Shown here piece by piece: positions 46,833-58,945 of a stretch of 64,000 nucleotides of DNA (its first letter is position 1; every line of letters begins with the position of its first letter). The notes under the pieces were generated by a model, which worked only from the letters and a program-made list of their open reading frames with translations, did not search any database and was not told the DNA's origin. A program made the translations under genes and the position numbers. This DNA is from Flaccisagitta enflata (lineage: Eukaryota > Chaetognatha > Sagittoidea > Aphragmophora): positions 83,390,001 through 83,454,000 of the forward strand of contig OZ231127.1 in assembly GCA_965153355.1 (NCBI GenBank). Direction: 5' to 3'.

Positions 46833-47413
46833 CTAACGCTTTTGCGACTATTATCTTTTATAAGAACCTAGTTTATAAGAACAACAAGGCTTTAAATTGC
46901 CCCAAAATTAAGAACATCTTAAGAACATAAGAAGGCTTCAAATTCTACAAGAAAATTTTTTGCTAACAATAAAACTTTTGAAGTATTGATAATATACTTG
47001 AAATTAGTAGATTTACAATAATATTCTAGTAGTAGTAGACTTCATAGTTCAGTATCTGTTTTAGCAATCATTGATAAAAATATATGTAATTCTTTCTTTT
47101 TATCAATAGTGAAATAAAAGGTTTATTAAAATTTATTTCATATTTAGTATTAAGAACACTCTTAAAACATTGAAGGCTTATTTTCACCTCAAAAATAAGA
47201 ACATGAAGCATTCAGTAAAAAAATGATGTTCTTATAAAAAAAAAGTGTACCGATAGTAGTAAAGGGCAAATGATTGTTACCTGTAGGCCTAAAATTAGAG
47301 CGTGCCGCGTGTTTGGTGCACGCAGTTGTGCTGCAGGGCACGTAGCTTTTACTAGCTGTGTGTCCGGCGCGGCGTGTTTCTCTGATTTTTCTGGTCAGTC
47401 ACACTTTCGTGAA
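46833..47413. other. Spacer, no gene
   Basis: AT-rich sequence with several AAGAACAT(AT)AAG motifs, then a GC-richer stretch at 47295-47380. No gene supported. Confidence 0.4.
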
Positions 47414-47775
47414 AAAACCAGGCCAACACCTATAAGTCGCGTGCGAGACTTACAGACAAAGAATGACTTAGAATGACTTTCAATGACTTAGAATGACCAA
47501 AAATGACCAAAATTAACTTAAAATGACTAAAAAACCAAAAAACCAAAAATAACTTAGAATAACTTAAAATGACTTTAAATGACTTAAAATGACTTAGACT
47601 GACTCAAAATGACTTAGAATAACTATAAATGACTTAAAATGACTTAAAATGACCTAAGAGTTGACATTATAGTACAAAAAAGTAAAGTGTGACAGACCGA
47701 CGGATGGACGGACGGACGGACGGACCGACGGACCGACAAAGCGGGCTGTAGAGTCGCGTGCACGCGACTAAAAAA
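47414..47775 (+). mobile_element. Hairpin/GTCY element with AATGACTTA satellite
   Basis: CAGGCCAACACCTATAAGTC, about 18 units of AAATGACTTA, GTAAAGTGTGACAGACC, a (GACGGAC)n tract, ACAAAGCGGGCTGTAGAG. It ends in a perfect palindrome AGTCGCGTGCACGCGACT plus A6. It is the mirror orientation of 36510-36835. Confidence 0.85.
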
Positions 47776-48244
47776 GATGCAAAACGGGCGTTCACAGCAT
47801 CTTTAATGCCTTCTCGCTTTTTTCCGTTCAGTTCTTTGATTATTCATTCCTTTCATCATTCATTCCTTTTATCATTCATTCATTTATTCTCATTCATTCA
47901 TTTATTCTCTAATCGCGAAGGGCACGACCATGGACGTTTAACAAGAAGTCACCATTTTGTTTTGTCGTCAATGATAGAGATAATGCAACCTAAATTGAGA
48001 AATGGTTTTGTCTCATTTTCTGATTTACCTGCAATGAAGGGTGCTCATGGTGGAACTTTACCACCCCCTGTGATGAGCCGTTTTGAACTGCCGTGGAATA
48101 CGAATACACTTTTTTTTTATAAGAGACTTTTTTATAAGAGACATGAGGCTGAGATTCTCTGAAAATTTAAGAACAAAATTAGAGACAGCTCAGGCTGACT
48201 CTTGCCTCAGCCAGATTTTTTTCGCAGCTCCATGTTGCGCGCGC
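47776..48244. other. Spacer, no gene
   Basis: (CATTCATTTATT)n-like stretch at 47840-47910. Otherwise nothing supported. Confidence 0.4.
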
Positions 48245-48620
<376 letters not shown>

Positions 48621-48741
48621 TATCAGTAATTGTTTTAGTATAATGGATCAAATCAGGGAAAAAGAAAGAACAAATTAAGGGAATTTGAGGCTGAAAATGA
48701 CTTGCCATTTAAGAACATTCAGGCTGAGTTGAAAAAAGGTT

Positions 48742-48958
48742 GCAAGGCCGTATACACGGCTACCCCAGTCGCGTGCGGGTGGGCAGGGGCTATATTTGAG
48801 GTCACTTCATCATTTGGGCAGGAGCAGTGAGGCCAAAGACTGCAAAAAAAAACAAAAAAAAAAAGTAAAGTGTGACGGACGGACCGACGGACCGACGGAC
48901 CAACGGACCAATGGACCGACAAAGCGGGGTGTAGAGTCGCGTAGCACGCGACTAAAAA
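48742..48958 (+). mobile_element. Hairpin/GTCY element copy, full length
   Basis: CAAGGCCGTATACACGGCTA, GTCGCGTGCGGGTGGGCAGG, CATTTGGGCAGGAGCAGTGA, a (GGACCGAC)n tract, ACAAAGCGGGGTGTAGAG, and hairpin AGTCGCGTAGCACGCGACT plus A5. Nearly the reverse complement of 37526-37743. Confidence 0.85.
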
Positions 48959-49028
48959 GCGTAGTCGAGCCTTTATACGTAGGGATACGTTATGCCATAA
49001 CTTATGGTTGCGTGTTTTATCTATTTTT

Positions 49029-52005
49029 GCAGACTTTGCCCCAAATTCAATCTGACAACCCCAGCCCGATGGTTTTTGCATTCCATATAGTCAAATAGAG
49101 GGCCCAGGGCCAATGAACGGGTTTTTGAATGGATTTTGCAACCAGCTCTTTTCAAATTTTGATGCGCATAAAGTGGTGGCTGTAGTACAAATCTTGTTTT
49201 TAGGTCATTTCAATCTCAAAATTGGGTCACTTGGCCTGAGAAAAAAGACTCAAAATCCATGAGATTATAAAACTAGAGCTCAAGAGCTAACCAGTGGTGC
49301 AATCCGCATGTTTCTATCTTCATTTGTTAAGATTTGAGAGCATTTCAAATATGAGGCTCATGGAGGTAAAATTGCAGCCTCAATTCATTAACCCAATTTT
49401 GACATTTTTCACAGATTTCAACATATTTTGGCTTTGGATAGACCAATTTGCATGAAATTGGTGACCAAATTAAAGAGTTTTTCCTGCTCTAGCTGATGGT
49501 AAATGAATTATTGATCGATATGACCCCAAATTCTTTTTATTGACTGTAGAAGCAGGTGTAAAAAAGTCAATTTTTTTTGGAAAATATGTCAACTTTGGAC
49601 AAAAAATTCACCCGCCTCTTATTTGAAAAATGACCTAAAATCCATGAGCAAAATAAACTACTGCTCAAGTGCTAACTAGTGGTGGAATCGGCATGTAGCT
49701 AAGCTGTGGCATTTAGATTTTACGGAACTTCAAAGATGTAAGGTTAAGTCAAAATGGCGATTTTTGGTTATTTTTGCCATTTTGGCCTCAAAATCGGGCA
49801 CCTTTGGCTTGGAAATCAAAATAAAAATCCATGAGATTATAAAACTAGAGCTCCAGAGCTAACCAGTGGTGCAATCTGCATGTTTCTGCTGCTTTTTGTC
49901 TTCATTTATTGAGTTGAGGAAGCATTTCAAAGATGAGGCTTATGGTAAAAATTGCAGCCTCAATTTCAGTAGCTTAATTTGACATTTTCAGAATTCAACA
50001 TATTTTGGCTTTGGATAGACCAATTTGCATGAAATTGGTGACCAAATTAAAGAGTTTTTCCTGCTCTAGCTGATGGTAAATGAATTTTTGATCGATATGA
50101 CCCCAAATTTTTTTTATTGACTGTAGAAGCAGGTGTAAAAAAGTCAATTTATTTGGAAAATTTGTCAACTTTTGACAAAAAATTCACCCGCCTCTTATTT
50201 GAAAAATGACCTAAAATCTATGAGCAAAATAAACTACTGCTCAAGTGCTAACTAGTGGTTCAATCGGCATGTAGCTAAGCTGTGGCATTTAGATTTTACG
50301 GAACTTCAAATATCAAAGGTTAAGTCAAAATGACAATTTTTGGTTATTTTTGCCTTTTTGGCCTCAAAATCGGGCACCTTTGGCTTGGAAATCAAAATAA
50401 AAATCCATGAGATTATAAAACTAGAGCTCAAGAGCTAACCAGTGGTGTAATCCGCATGTTTCTATCTTCATTTGTTAAGATTTGAGAGCATTTCAAAGAT
50501 GAGGCTCATGGAGGAAAAATTGCAGCCTTAATTTCAGTGGTTGTTTTTTGATCAATTTAGATGAAATTCTTGAGGAAATGAAAGATTTTTTTCTGCTCCT
50601 TAAAATGCCGCCAAGCGCAATGTGCTAACTTTATTCGTTTAGACGCAGTAGGCTTTCAAATTGAGGGGTAATTTGCGGTTTTTTTATCTTATTTTCTCAA
50701 AATAACCAAAAATCGCCATTTTGGCATAACCTTTGATCTTTGAAGTACTGTAAAATCTAAATATCGCAGCTTAGCTACTTGCCGGTTGCACCACTGGTGA
50801 GCACTTGAGCAGTGAATTTTAACATGGATTTTTAGGTCATTTTTCAAATTAGAGGCGGGTGAATTTTTTGTTCAAAGTTGACAAATTTTCCAAAAAAATC
50901 GACTTTTTTACACCTGCTTCTACAGTCAATAAAAAGAATTTGGGGTCATGTCGATCAAAAATTCATTTATCATCAGCTAGAGCAGGAAAAACTCTTTAAT
51001 TTGGTCACCAATTTCATGCAAATTGGTCTATCCAAAGCCGAAATATATTGAAATCTGTGGAAAATGTCAAAATTGCCACTGAAATTGAGGCTGCAATTTT
51101 TCCTCCATGAGCCTCATCTTTGAAATGCTCTCAAATCTTAACAAATGGGGCCAGAAACATGCGGGATTACACTAGATGAAATTGGCTCTAGTTTTATCAT
51201 CTCATGGATCCTGATTTTGATTTCTAAGCCATAGGTGCCCGATTTTGAGGCCAAAAAGGCAAAAATAACCAAAAATCGCCATTTTGACTTAACCTTTGAT
51301 ATTTGAAGTTCCGTAAAATCTAAATGCCACAGCTTAGCTACATGCCAATTGAACCACTAGTAAGCACTTGAGCAGTAGTTTATTTTGCTCATGGATTTTA
51401 GGTCATTTTTCAAATAAGAGGCGGGTGAATTTTTTGTCAAAAGTTGACAAATTTTCCAAAAAAATTGACTTTTTTACACCTGCTTCTACAGTCAATAGAA
51501 AAAAGTTGGGGTCATATCGATCAAAAATTCAGTTACCATCAGCTAGAGCAGGAAAAACTCTTTAATTTGGTCACCAATTTCATGCAAATTGGTCTATCCA
51601 AAGCCAGAATATGTTGAAATCTGTGAAAAATGTCAAAATTGCCATTGAAATTGAGGCTGCAATTTTACCTCCATGAGCCTCGTCTTTGAAATGCTCTCAA
51701 ATCTTAACAAATGTAGATAGAACTATGCGGATTGCACCACTGGTTAGCTCTTGGGGTGTAGTTTTATAATCTCATGGATTTTGGGTCTCTTTTCTCAGGC
51801 CAAGTGACCCAATTTTGAGATTGAAATGACCTAAAAACAAGATTTGTACTACAGCCACCACTTTATGCACATCAAAATTTGAGAAAAGCTAGTTGCAAAA
51901 TCCATTCAAAAACCCATTCATTGGCCCTGGGCCCTCTATTTGACTATATGGAATGCAAAAACCATCGGGCTGGGGTTGTCAGATTGAATTTGGGGCAGAG
52001 TCTGC
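49029..52005. mobile_element. Large palindromic repeat, about 3 kb
   Basis: It starts GCAGACTTTGCCCCAAATTC and ends with the inverted GAATTTGGGGCAGAGTCTGC. The two arms meet near 50530-50690. The left arm also contains direct repeats with a period of about 580 bp (marker GAGCTAACCAGTGGTG at about 49279, 49855 and 50429). No long open frame. The unit resembles a giant foldback element or a hairpin-amplified satellite. Confidence 0.85.
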
Positions 52006-52747
52006 TATCTACTTAAGAAGCTTGGGCCTTAGTTACTTTTCCACCAATTAAGATGAAATTTGCTCTAGTTTTATAATCTCATGGATCTTTAATTCGATTT
52101 CCCAAGCCAAAAGTGCCTGATTTTGAGGCCGAAATGGCCAAGATAACCGAAAATCGCCATTTTGGCTTAACCTTTGATCTTTGAAGTTCTGTAAAATCTA
52201 AATGCCACAGCTTAGCTACATGCCGATTGCACCACTAGTTAGCACTTGAGCAGTAGTTTATTTTGCTCATGGATTTAAGGTCATTTTTCAAATTAGAGGC
52301 GGGTGAATTTTTTGTCCAAAGTTGACATATTTTCCAAAAAAATTGACTTTTTTTGATTGACTATTGACTATTGAAAAATTGACTATTGAAAAATTGACTA
52401 TTTTCCAAAAAAATTGACTTTTTTACACCTGCTTCTACAGTCAATAAAAAGAATTTGGGGTCATGTCGATCATTTACCATCAGCTAGAGCTCTTGAGCTC
52501 TAGTTTTATAATCTCATGGATTTTGAGTCTTTTTTCTCAGGCCAAGTGACCCAATTTTGAGATTGAAATGACCTAAAAACAAGATTTGTACTGCAGCCAC
52601 CACTTCATGCGCATCAAAATTTGAAAAGAGCTGGTTGCAAAATCCATTCAAAAAACCGTTCATTGGCCCTGGGCCCTCTATTTGAAAATATGGAATGCAA
52701 AAACCATCGGGCTGGGGTTGTCAGATTGAATTTGGGGCAGAGTCTGC
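52006..52747. repeat. Extra copy of the right arm of the 49029 palindrome
   Basis: This repeats the outer right arm in direct orientation, again ending GAATTTGGGGCAGAGTCTGC. A small internal triplication of GACTATTGAAAAATT lies near 52360-52400. Confidence 0.85.
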
Positions 52748-53093
52748 TATCTTCTGGTTATCTGCTTAGCTCAAAGTTGTCCTCGTCATCTTTTCTTTCT
52801 TTGATATCCTTGATATATAAGCTTTCATCATCTAGATCCTCGTGTCGCGGCTCTCGTGTCTATAAGACTCAGTGCACGGGAAGAAGAAATTTCAAGTGTC
52901 ATTTCAATTTTTTAGATATTTTTAACAATATTTTTTTTTAAAATTGTTTTATTAAAAAACATTTTTGAAATATTGAATAATAAATTTTTGCATAGATAAT
53001 CTCTAAAATACAGGTTTGATGTACATAATGTATTGAAAAAAGGTAAAAAAAAAAAGATTTTCTTCAGAAAATTATACTTTGTCATCTCACTCC
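52748..53093. other. Spacer, no gene
   Basis: AT-rich. Nothing supported. Confidence 0.4.
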
Positions 53094-53256
53094 TGTTGGG
53101 TGAAATTATATCATTGCATGGAAGTAAAGAAATTTGCATTTCCAAAAACATATTTCCAAAAACATGGCCTTGTTCTAAAAACATATAAGAAAAGGGCCAT
53201 GTTCTTAGAAATGCAAAATTTTCTATACTGAAGCCGTAATATAATTTCACCCAACC
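53094..53256. repeat. Hairpin, about 163 bp
   Basis: GTTGGGTGAAATTATAT pairs with ATATAATTTCACCCAAC. Inner parts CATTTCCAAAAACATGG and CCATGTTCTTAGAAATG also pair. It shares arm sequence with the hairpin at 23866. Confidence 0.75.
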
Positions 53257-53585
53257 ATGTTTTGAAAATCTGTTCATTATTTTTCTAAAGAATTGAAATA
53301 TTTGATTTCTAATTCTGATTGTTATGAGACCATAGTGAGTTAACTGAGTTTAAAAGCATTGTTAAAACCACCTATACATTATATTATAAATATAGAACTG
53401 TAATTCAAATGATATTTTCTGGTAGTAAACCTATGTCTCAAGCACAAAGTAAAATGAAACCAAAATTTCCTGTTCCTGTACACCATGACATAACAAAAAA
53501 ACATTTGTTAATTACCGATACTTAATGATTATTATCTAGCGTAAAGGTACTAATCGACGCTACGGCAAATGTTTAACATAACAAT

Positions 53586-53726
53586 AGGTGGGTAGAGTGG
53601 GATAAAGTGGCGTTAGGTGTTTTTTCCCATCAGGGTGGGATTTGATGGACTGTGTAGGTGGGTGGAGTGGGATAAAGTGGTGGTAGGTGTTTTTTTTCAT
53701 CAGAGTGGGATTTGATGGATTGTGTG
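53586..53726. repeat. Two tandem 70-bp units
   Basis: TAGGTGGGT(A/G)GAGTGGGATA ... TGGGATTTGATGGA occurs twice in a row with few differences. Confidence 0.85.
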
Positions 53727-53984
53727 TCATGGATGAAAAAGGGATCATGGTAATTACAGACAGTCTTGCGTTAGTAATTTACATCGAAATACAATTTAAC
53801 GTTGTCCCTGTGATTAGAAGCATTGAAAAAAAAAAAAAAAACCACAGTGAACCGCAAAAACAATTTTCAGGGTTTCAACAATATTTGCAGCTATTCTAAT
53901 GGACTGGCAAATTCTTTTGTTATACACAGATTTCTTTACATTCATTAAAACAAAGAACACCAAAGGAGGCATCAGGCATGGCCT

Positions 53985-54475
53985 AGAGGGAGCGCTGCTC
54001 TTGGGGTTTTTGTTGTCATCGAGAAGGCATTTGACACGGTGGACCATGAGATATTGCTTGCCAAATTGAGGGGGGTGGCCACAGAATGAGGGGGGATGCT
54101 CTGGTTTGCTGCAGCGATAACTGGGCTACTGGTTCCCGCTTCATGTTAATCAAATGGTAAAAGCATACCCGGGCCTTTGCATATTTGCTATGTGAGAACA
54201 AGTCCTTTCATGTATTATATTTGGATTTCTCCAAGGGTAACGACAAAGTCACCATATAACCTCTTATGAAAGCTGAAGCAGGTAAAGCAGGTAAAGCGAG
54301 TGAATGGATAAAAGACTGGATAGGCGGAAGACAACATGCAACAACGTGTTTGCGTTGAAGGCAAATTAGTCAGACTGGGTCGAAAAATCAGCAGCGTTTT
54401 TCAGGGCTCTCATCTTTGTGGGACCTTATGTATTTGATAATTTCATCAATGGTTTAAGAAAAGTTGTGTCAGATG
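53985..54475 (+). pseudogene. Decayed non-LTR reverse transcriptase fragment
   Basis: The frame around 54000-54070 reads AALGVFVVIEKAFDTVDHEI then LLAKLR, a typical core motif of LINE-type reverse transcriptases. Further down, in shifted frames, SEWIKDWIGGRQHATTCLR and FDNFINGL match in order the WI..W..GR..., and F..YINDL segments of the same domain. At least two frameshifts and a stop interrupt it, and the catalytic YADD-type motif was not seen. No ends or target-site duplications were identified. It is a dead fragment; the clade cannot be named. Confidence 0.75.
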
Positions 54476-54864
54476 CACCCATCCTCAATTCCTCATGTTT
54501 GCTGCAGCGCAAGGCCTAGACCCAAATTTGTGTTCGTGAAGCTTGTAACAAAAAGGAGCAAACAGGTCGCCCAAGGGCAATATCATCTGTAATAACCATT
54601 GATCATTTCTGAAACGGTCATATCCTCAATCAAAACAAACATGTACCAAAGTATTACAAGTTTCGTGATTGACCTGAACCAATCTTTTTTATTTCTTGTA
54701 AAAGATAACTTTAAGGTCATAAAGCACAAAACGCAAAAAAAAAAACTAATGCTTAGGGTTTTTTTTCAAAAAAACAAAAAAAATTGTTTCTGTAAAAAAT
54801 TATGATAAAGCAGTTTCAATACTGTAAAGCATTGTTTCAGGGATCAATCGTTTTCTGCAATGAT
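54476..54864. other. Spacer; short TGGTCAGC-family fragment
   Basis: GGTCGCCCAAGGGCAATATC at about 54567 also occurs at 30197 next to the element there, so it may be part of that family's flank. Otherwise nothing supported. Confidence 0.4.
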
Positions 54865-55475
54865 GTGGTCAGCGATACCTGTTGCCCTGCTTTGAGTGAT
54901 TGTGAATTGGAGTGAGGGGAAGCAGGGCAGCGCCCCGAAGGGGACGAAGTCTTGTAGAACACAGCGGGACTTTTGTTCGTCCTACCTGAAGAAGTGGATG
55001 AGATGCAATAGAGGGCTGACTGAAGGCATTCACGAGCCTAAACTGAGGTCTAAGAAGGCTGATACAAGGCCTGAGAATGCTGATTGGAAGCTTGAGAGGG
55101 CTGACTTAGCAGGGCTTTAGAGAGGGCTGGATGCAAAACGAAGGCCAGAGGACAGACCAAGCCTGGGAGCAATAAATTGAGGTTTAGATGGCTGATTTGA
55201 GGCCGAGAGGCCCTGGTTGAGGCATGAGAGGCCAGGTTTGAGGCCACAAGGGTGGATTTGAGGCCTGAGAGGAGGCCAGATTTGAGGAGCCCTGAGAGGC
55301 CAGATTTGGGAATCTGAGAGGCTGGATTTGAGGCCTGGGATACTGGATTTGAGACCTGAGGGCTGAATTTGAGGCGTGAGAGGCCAGATTTGAGGCCTGA
55401 GGGGTCTGATGAAGGGGGGGGGGGACTAACAAATGGACAAACGGACGGACAAATGAAAGTCCACCTGTATTTTTT
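54865..55475. mobile_element. TGGTCAGC inverted-repeat element, right end truncated
   Basis: TGGTCAGCGATACCTGTTGC, GGAAGCAGGGCAGCGCCCCG, AAGGGGACGAAGTCTTGTAG, then a 20-24 bp minisatellite around GGCCAGATTTGAGGCCTGAG, a G run, and GGACAAACGGACGGACAAAT. The inverted end stops after GTCCACCTGTA. Confidence 0.75.
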
Positions 55476-56560
55476 GCGCTATGATTTTTTAAAGATTTAC
55501 GAATAATTCAAATTGATATTTTTTCAATTTTTTATGATTTTATGTAGGATCAATAAAAAAGTGTATCTATATTTGTTTGAACATGCAAATACAAGAAAAC
55601 ATGTTTATGAGCATAGCTGCTCATCTGTGAAGGTGTTTTTTAGTGTTCTAGCTCATCTAGCTCATTTAGCATCATTAAAGCTCATTAAATCGATAAATAA
55701 AGAAATGATTTTGATCATTTCTGGGCATGCAAATACATGAAAGCACGTCCTCAAGCATGGCTGGTCATCTGTGTAAGTGATTTGGAGTATTTTAGCTCAT
55801 TTAACTCATTCAGCTCACACTTATTTTTCTTTTGACATATTCCAGAGAAACATGGTTTTCATTTTCTTATGGGAAAGTTGGGAATCTCCACCAAGCGAAT
55901 GAGGCCTTCAATGAAATTGATAGAGTAGGTAAATTTAATAATTCTCTTTCATTTGGCGCCAAGCAGAATGCTCTATGGCAAATATTTTTCGCATTATGAA
56001 TTTTTAAAGATTTATTTACGAAAAATTCAAATTGAATTTTTTGGGATTTTTTATGATTTTCAGTAGGATCAATAAAGGAGTGTATTTAAGTTTGCTTGAG
56101 CATGCAAATACAAAAAAAAAAACATGTTTATGAGCGACTGATCATCTGTGAGGGTGTTTTTGAGCATTTTAGCTCATTTAGCTCATTTAGCTCAGTCTGT
56201 TTTTTTTATTAAATGCAATAAATGAATAAATGTTTTGATGCATGTTTGAGCATGCAAATACAAGAAAGCATGTCAATGAGCAAAGCTGCTTATCTGTGAG
56301 GGTGGTTTTTAATATTCTAGCTTATTTCGCTCATTTAGCTCAGTCTTTTTTTTTTTTTTTTTTTTTTTTCATATTGGATAAATGAATAAATGCTTTGATG
56401 TGAGCATGCATATACAAGAACGCATGTCAGTGAGCATAGCTGGTTGTCTGCTCGAATGATTTTGAGTATTTTAGCTCATCTAGATCATTTGGCACAGTCA
56501 TATTTTTCTCCGATTTTCAGTGCCATCAATACACACAATTATCCTTTATTTGATCTAACA
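55476..56560. repeat. Satellite-like repeat, about five units of 150 bp
   Basis: GAGCATGCAAATACAAGAA, ATGAGCA(T/A)AGCTG and TTAGCTCATTTAGCTCA recur near 55580, 55727, 56097, 56249 and 56402. Longer AT-rich inserts separate the second and third units. Confidence 0.7.
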
Positions 56561-56768
56561 AATAAAAAGATTTGCAGTGACTGAAAACAAAAACTTGGTA
56601 AAAAATGACCAATGCTTACAACTTTTTTCTCACGGCGACAGCCGCCGTTACTGGTAGAGAAGATCTATCGGGCATTTGAGCAGGGTCAGTGAGTTACAAC
56701 GAGGCCAAAAATTCAACCAGTAGACGCGTCCTTAGCGTTTTATTTTTGCGCAAGAGAGTAAGACACGA

Positions 56769-56803
<35 letters not shown>

Positions 56804-56844
56804 ACCTTTTTCGATCATGTCCGATTAGACTTAATCTTACGTTA
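56561..56844. other. Spacer with a short (GA)n
   Basis: GGCGACAGCCGCCGTTACTGG at about 56634 resembles GGCGATCAGCCGCCTTTATT at about 62608. A (GA)n run lies at 56769-56803. No gene. Confidence 0.4.
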
Positions 56845-57041
56845 AACAAGGCCGGATACACGGCTACCAAACTCGCGTGCGGGTGGGCAGGAGCCATATT
56901 TGAGGTCGCTAGACCATTTAGGCGAAAGCAGTGGGGTCAAAAAAATAAAATCATAAAAAAAGTAAAACGTGACCAACCGACCAACTGACCGACAGACCAA
57001 CCGCAGGACGGACAAAGCGGGTTGTGGAGTCGCGTGCAGGC

Positions 57042-57046
<5 letters not shown>
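56845..57046 (+). mobile_element. Hairpin/GTCY element fused to a (CA)n tract
   Basis: AACAAGGCCGGATACACGGC, CTCGCGTGCGGGTGGGCAGG, a GACC tract, ACAAAGCGGGTTGTGGAG. The hairpin GTCGCGTGCAGGCGAC is followed by (CA)n instead of TAAAAA. Confidence 0.75.

Positions 57047-57122
<76 letters not shown>
57047..57122. repeat. (CA)n tract
   Basis: About 76 bp of CA directly at the 3' end of the preceding element. The tract is followed by another element fragment (GGTCGGACGGACGG ... GCCTCTAATATAGGTGCGTG). Confidence 0.95.
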
Positions 57123-57135
<13 letters not shown>

Positions 57136-57764
57136 AAGAAAAAAAAAACAAAGACTGACGGTCGGACGGACGGAAGAAGCCTCTAATATAGGTGCGTGTC
57201 TCAGAAAGGGTGGATATTCCAAGGAGAAGCTAAAGTTAGCGGGAGAATGGGGGCGAAACCAAGACAATTTCAATTACCCGTGAAAAAGAGGTGCTCATTG
57301 AGGGGCGAAAATAAGAGACCGACACTGGGAAAAGCGGAAATGACGTAGGGCAGTAAACAAGCCCAATCGGGCAACGATGCGTCAACTTATCTCTATGTGG
57401 AAAGAATTTCACGATTTTTGCATATGGCAGTTCTTATCATCAACATCGCTTCTCATCATTCTATAAATATACAAATCCATCAAAAATGTAGCTCTTGTTC
57501 TTTCATGTATTACTGAGCGACATAAAACAAATAAACCATAACTGTTAATTAATGAGAGACCAGATTTATATGATTCTTAACAAACAATTCTAAAGGAATT
57601 AATATGGAAAAAAAAACTGAATTCTTGAGGTGGGCAGGATGGGGACAAAATCCATGCAGTCAGAATTACAGAAAGGAAGGGGGGGGGGGTACTGTTAGCT
57701 AACTCAAGAGATACAAGGACGCATCTAAAAATGATTGGGATAGTGTGGGAGGGATTGAATTGGT
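57123..57764. other. Spacer, no gene
   Basis: Mixed sequence. A decayed element end is present at 57150-57205. Nothing else supported. Confidence 0.4.
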
Positions 57765-57864
57765 CATTGATGGATTTTTGAAAAGGGTAACAGACTAACG
57801 GACGGGCAGATGGAGGGACGGACCGAGCCTCTTGTAGAGATGCGAGGACGCATCTAAAAAGAAA
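57765..57864 (+). mobile_element. Hairpin/GTCY element, 3' end
   Basis: (ACGG)n tract, CGAGCCTCTTGTAGAGATGC, then GAGGACGCATCTAAAAAG. The hairpin is now GATGC...GCATC. ACAAGGACGCATCTAAAAAT at 57715 is a second copy of the same end. Confidence 0.55.
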
Positions 57865-57924
57865 CTGCATTATTTCGGTGGCTGGTGTGAGACGTCTGTC
57901 AGCCCGTTCATCGGTAACACTGGG

Positions 57925-58945
57925 CGTTTACAGTCAGTGGACAAAACATTATATGTAGATATGTCAACACCATGAGATATTTCACAGAGTAAAGATATTT
58001 TGGTACATTGAAATATTTCAGTACACTGAAATATTTCAGTGGGGTGAAATCAGAAAATTTCAGCAGGCTGAAATATTTCAACAGGATGAAATATATTAGC
58101 AGAGTGAAATATTTCAATGAAATGAAATCATGATATCATATCACTCAAAACTTCAACTTATGACATTGTACAGTAGAGGTCGTCTAGATTTGGAATTATG
58201 GGGGCCCTCATATCCTAACTACCATTTGTGCCAATGAAATGAAACTGTGTGTGTATAATGCTTATGTCCTATTAAGTTGACAATAGGGTATGGCAGCTCT
58301 GTGGACAGAAAATTTTTTTAAATCTACTAGATCAAAATCCCTCCATTAAAACACTGCCAAAATTGGTGTAGTGGTTAACTCACTTAACTTCAAATCTATC
58401 TTAGTCAGTTTATATTTTTAAAGGTTCCAGATTTGAATCCCAGACTGGTTTTGCAATTAAAGCAAATTGACAAAGCTGAAATTCTGCCATAAAAGTGATT
58501 GATCTTAATACTTTAAACTAAAAGTTTATTTTTGTAAAGTAAGCCATAGGGGGATGCCATACCCCATTGTCAACCCTTTAGGGTCTATACATTACACCAG
58601 CAAAATATCAGTCCCCTCATTGTACTGATGCTCAGGTTATGAGCTCCCCGTATTTCCAAGTTTAGACGACATTTACTGTATAGATAACGATATAAACTGC
58701 ATGTTCTTAGTCTGTTTAAAATTCTATATCTGATATCATGATTTCATCTCATTGAAATATTTCACTCTGCTGAGATATTTCATCCTGTTGAAACATTTCA
58801 GCCTGCTGAAATTTTCTGATTTCACCCCACTGAAATATTTCAGTGTACTGAAATATTTCTTCAATATGAAATATCTTTACTTTGTGAAATGTCTCATGGT
58901 GTTGACATATCTACATAGATCGTTTTGTCCACTGACTGTTTATAG
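57925..58945. mobile_element. Inverted-repeat element with 18-bp repeats in its arms
   Basis: Arms of about 210 bp (57925-58133 and 58735-58945) are nearly perfect inverted copies. The outer end is TTTACAGTCAGTGGACAAAA. Each arm is itself a tandem of about ten GAAATATTTCAGTACACT units. In the middle, ACAATAGGGTATGGCA pairs with TGCCATACCCCATTGT. Both arms translate into similar Lys/Phe/Leu peptides, an artefact of the repeat. Confidence 0.85.
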
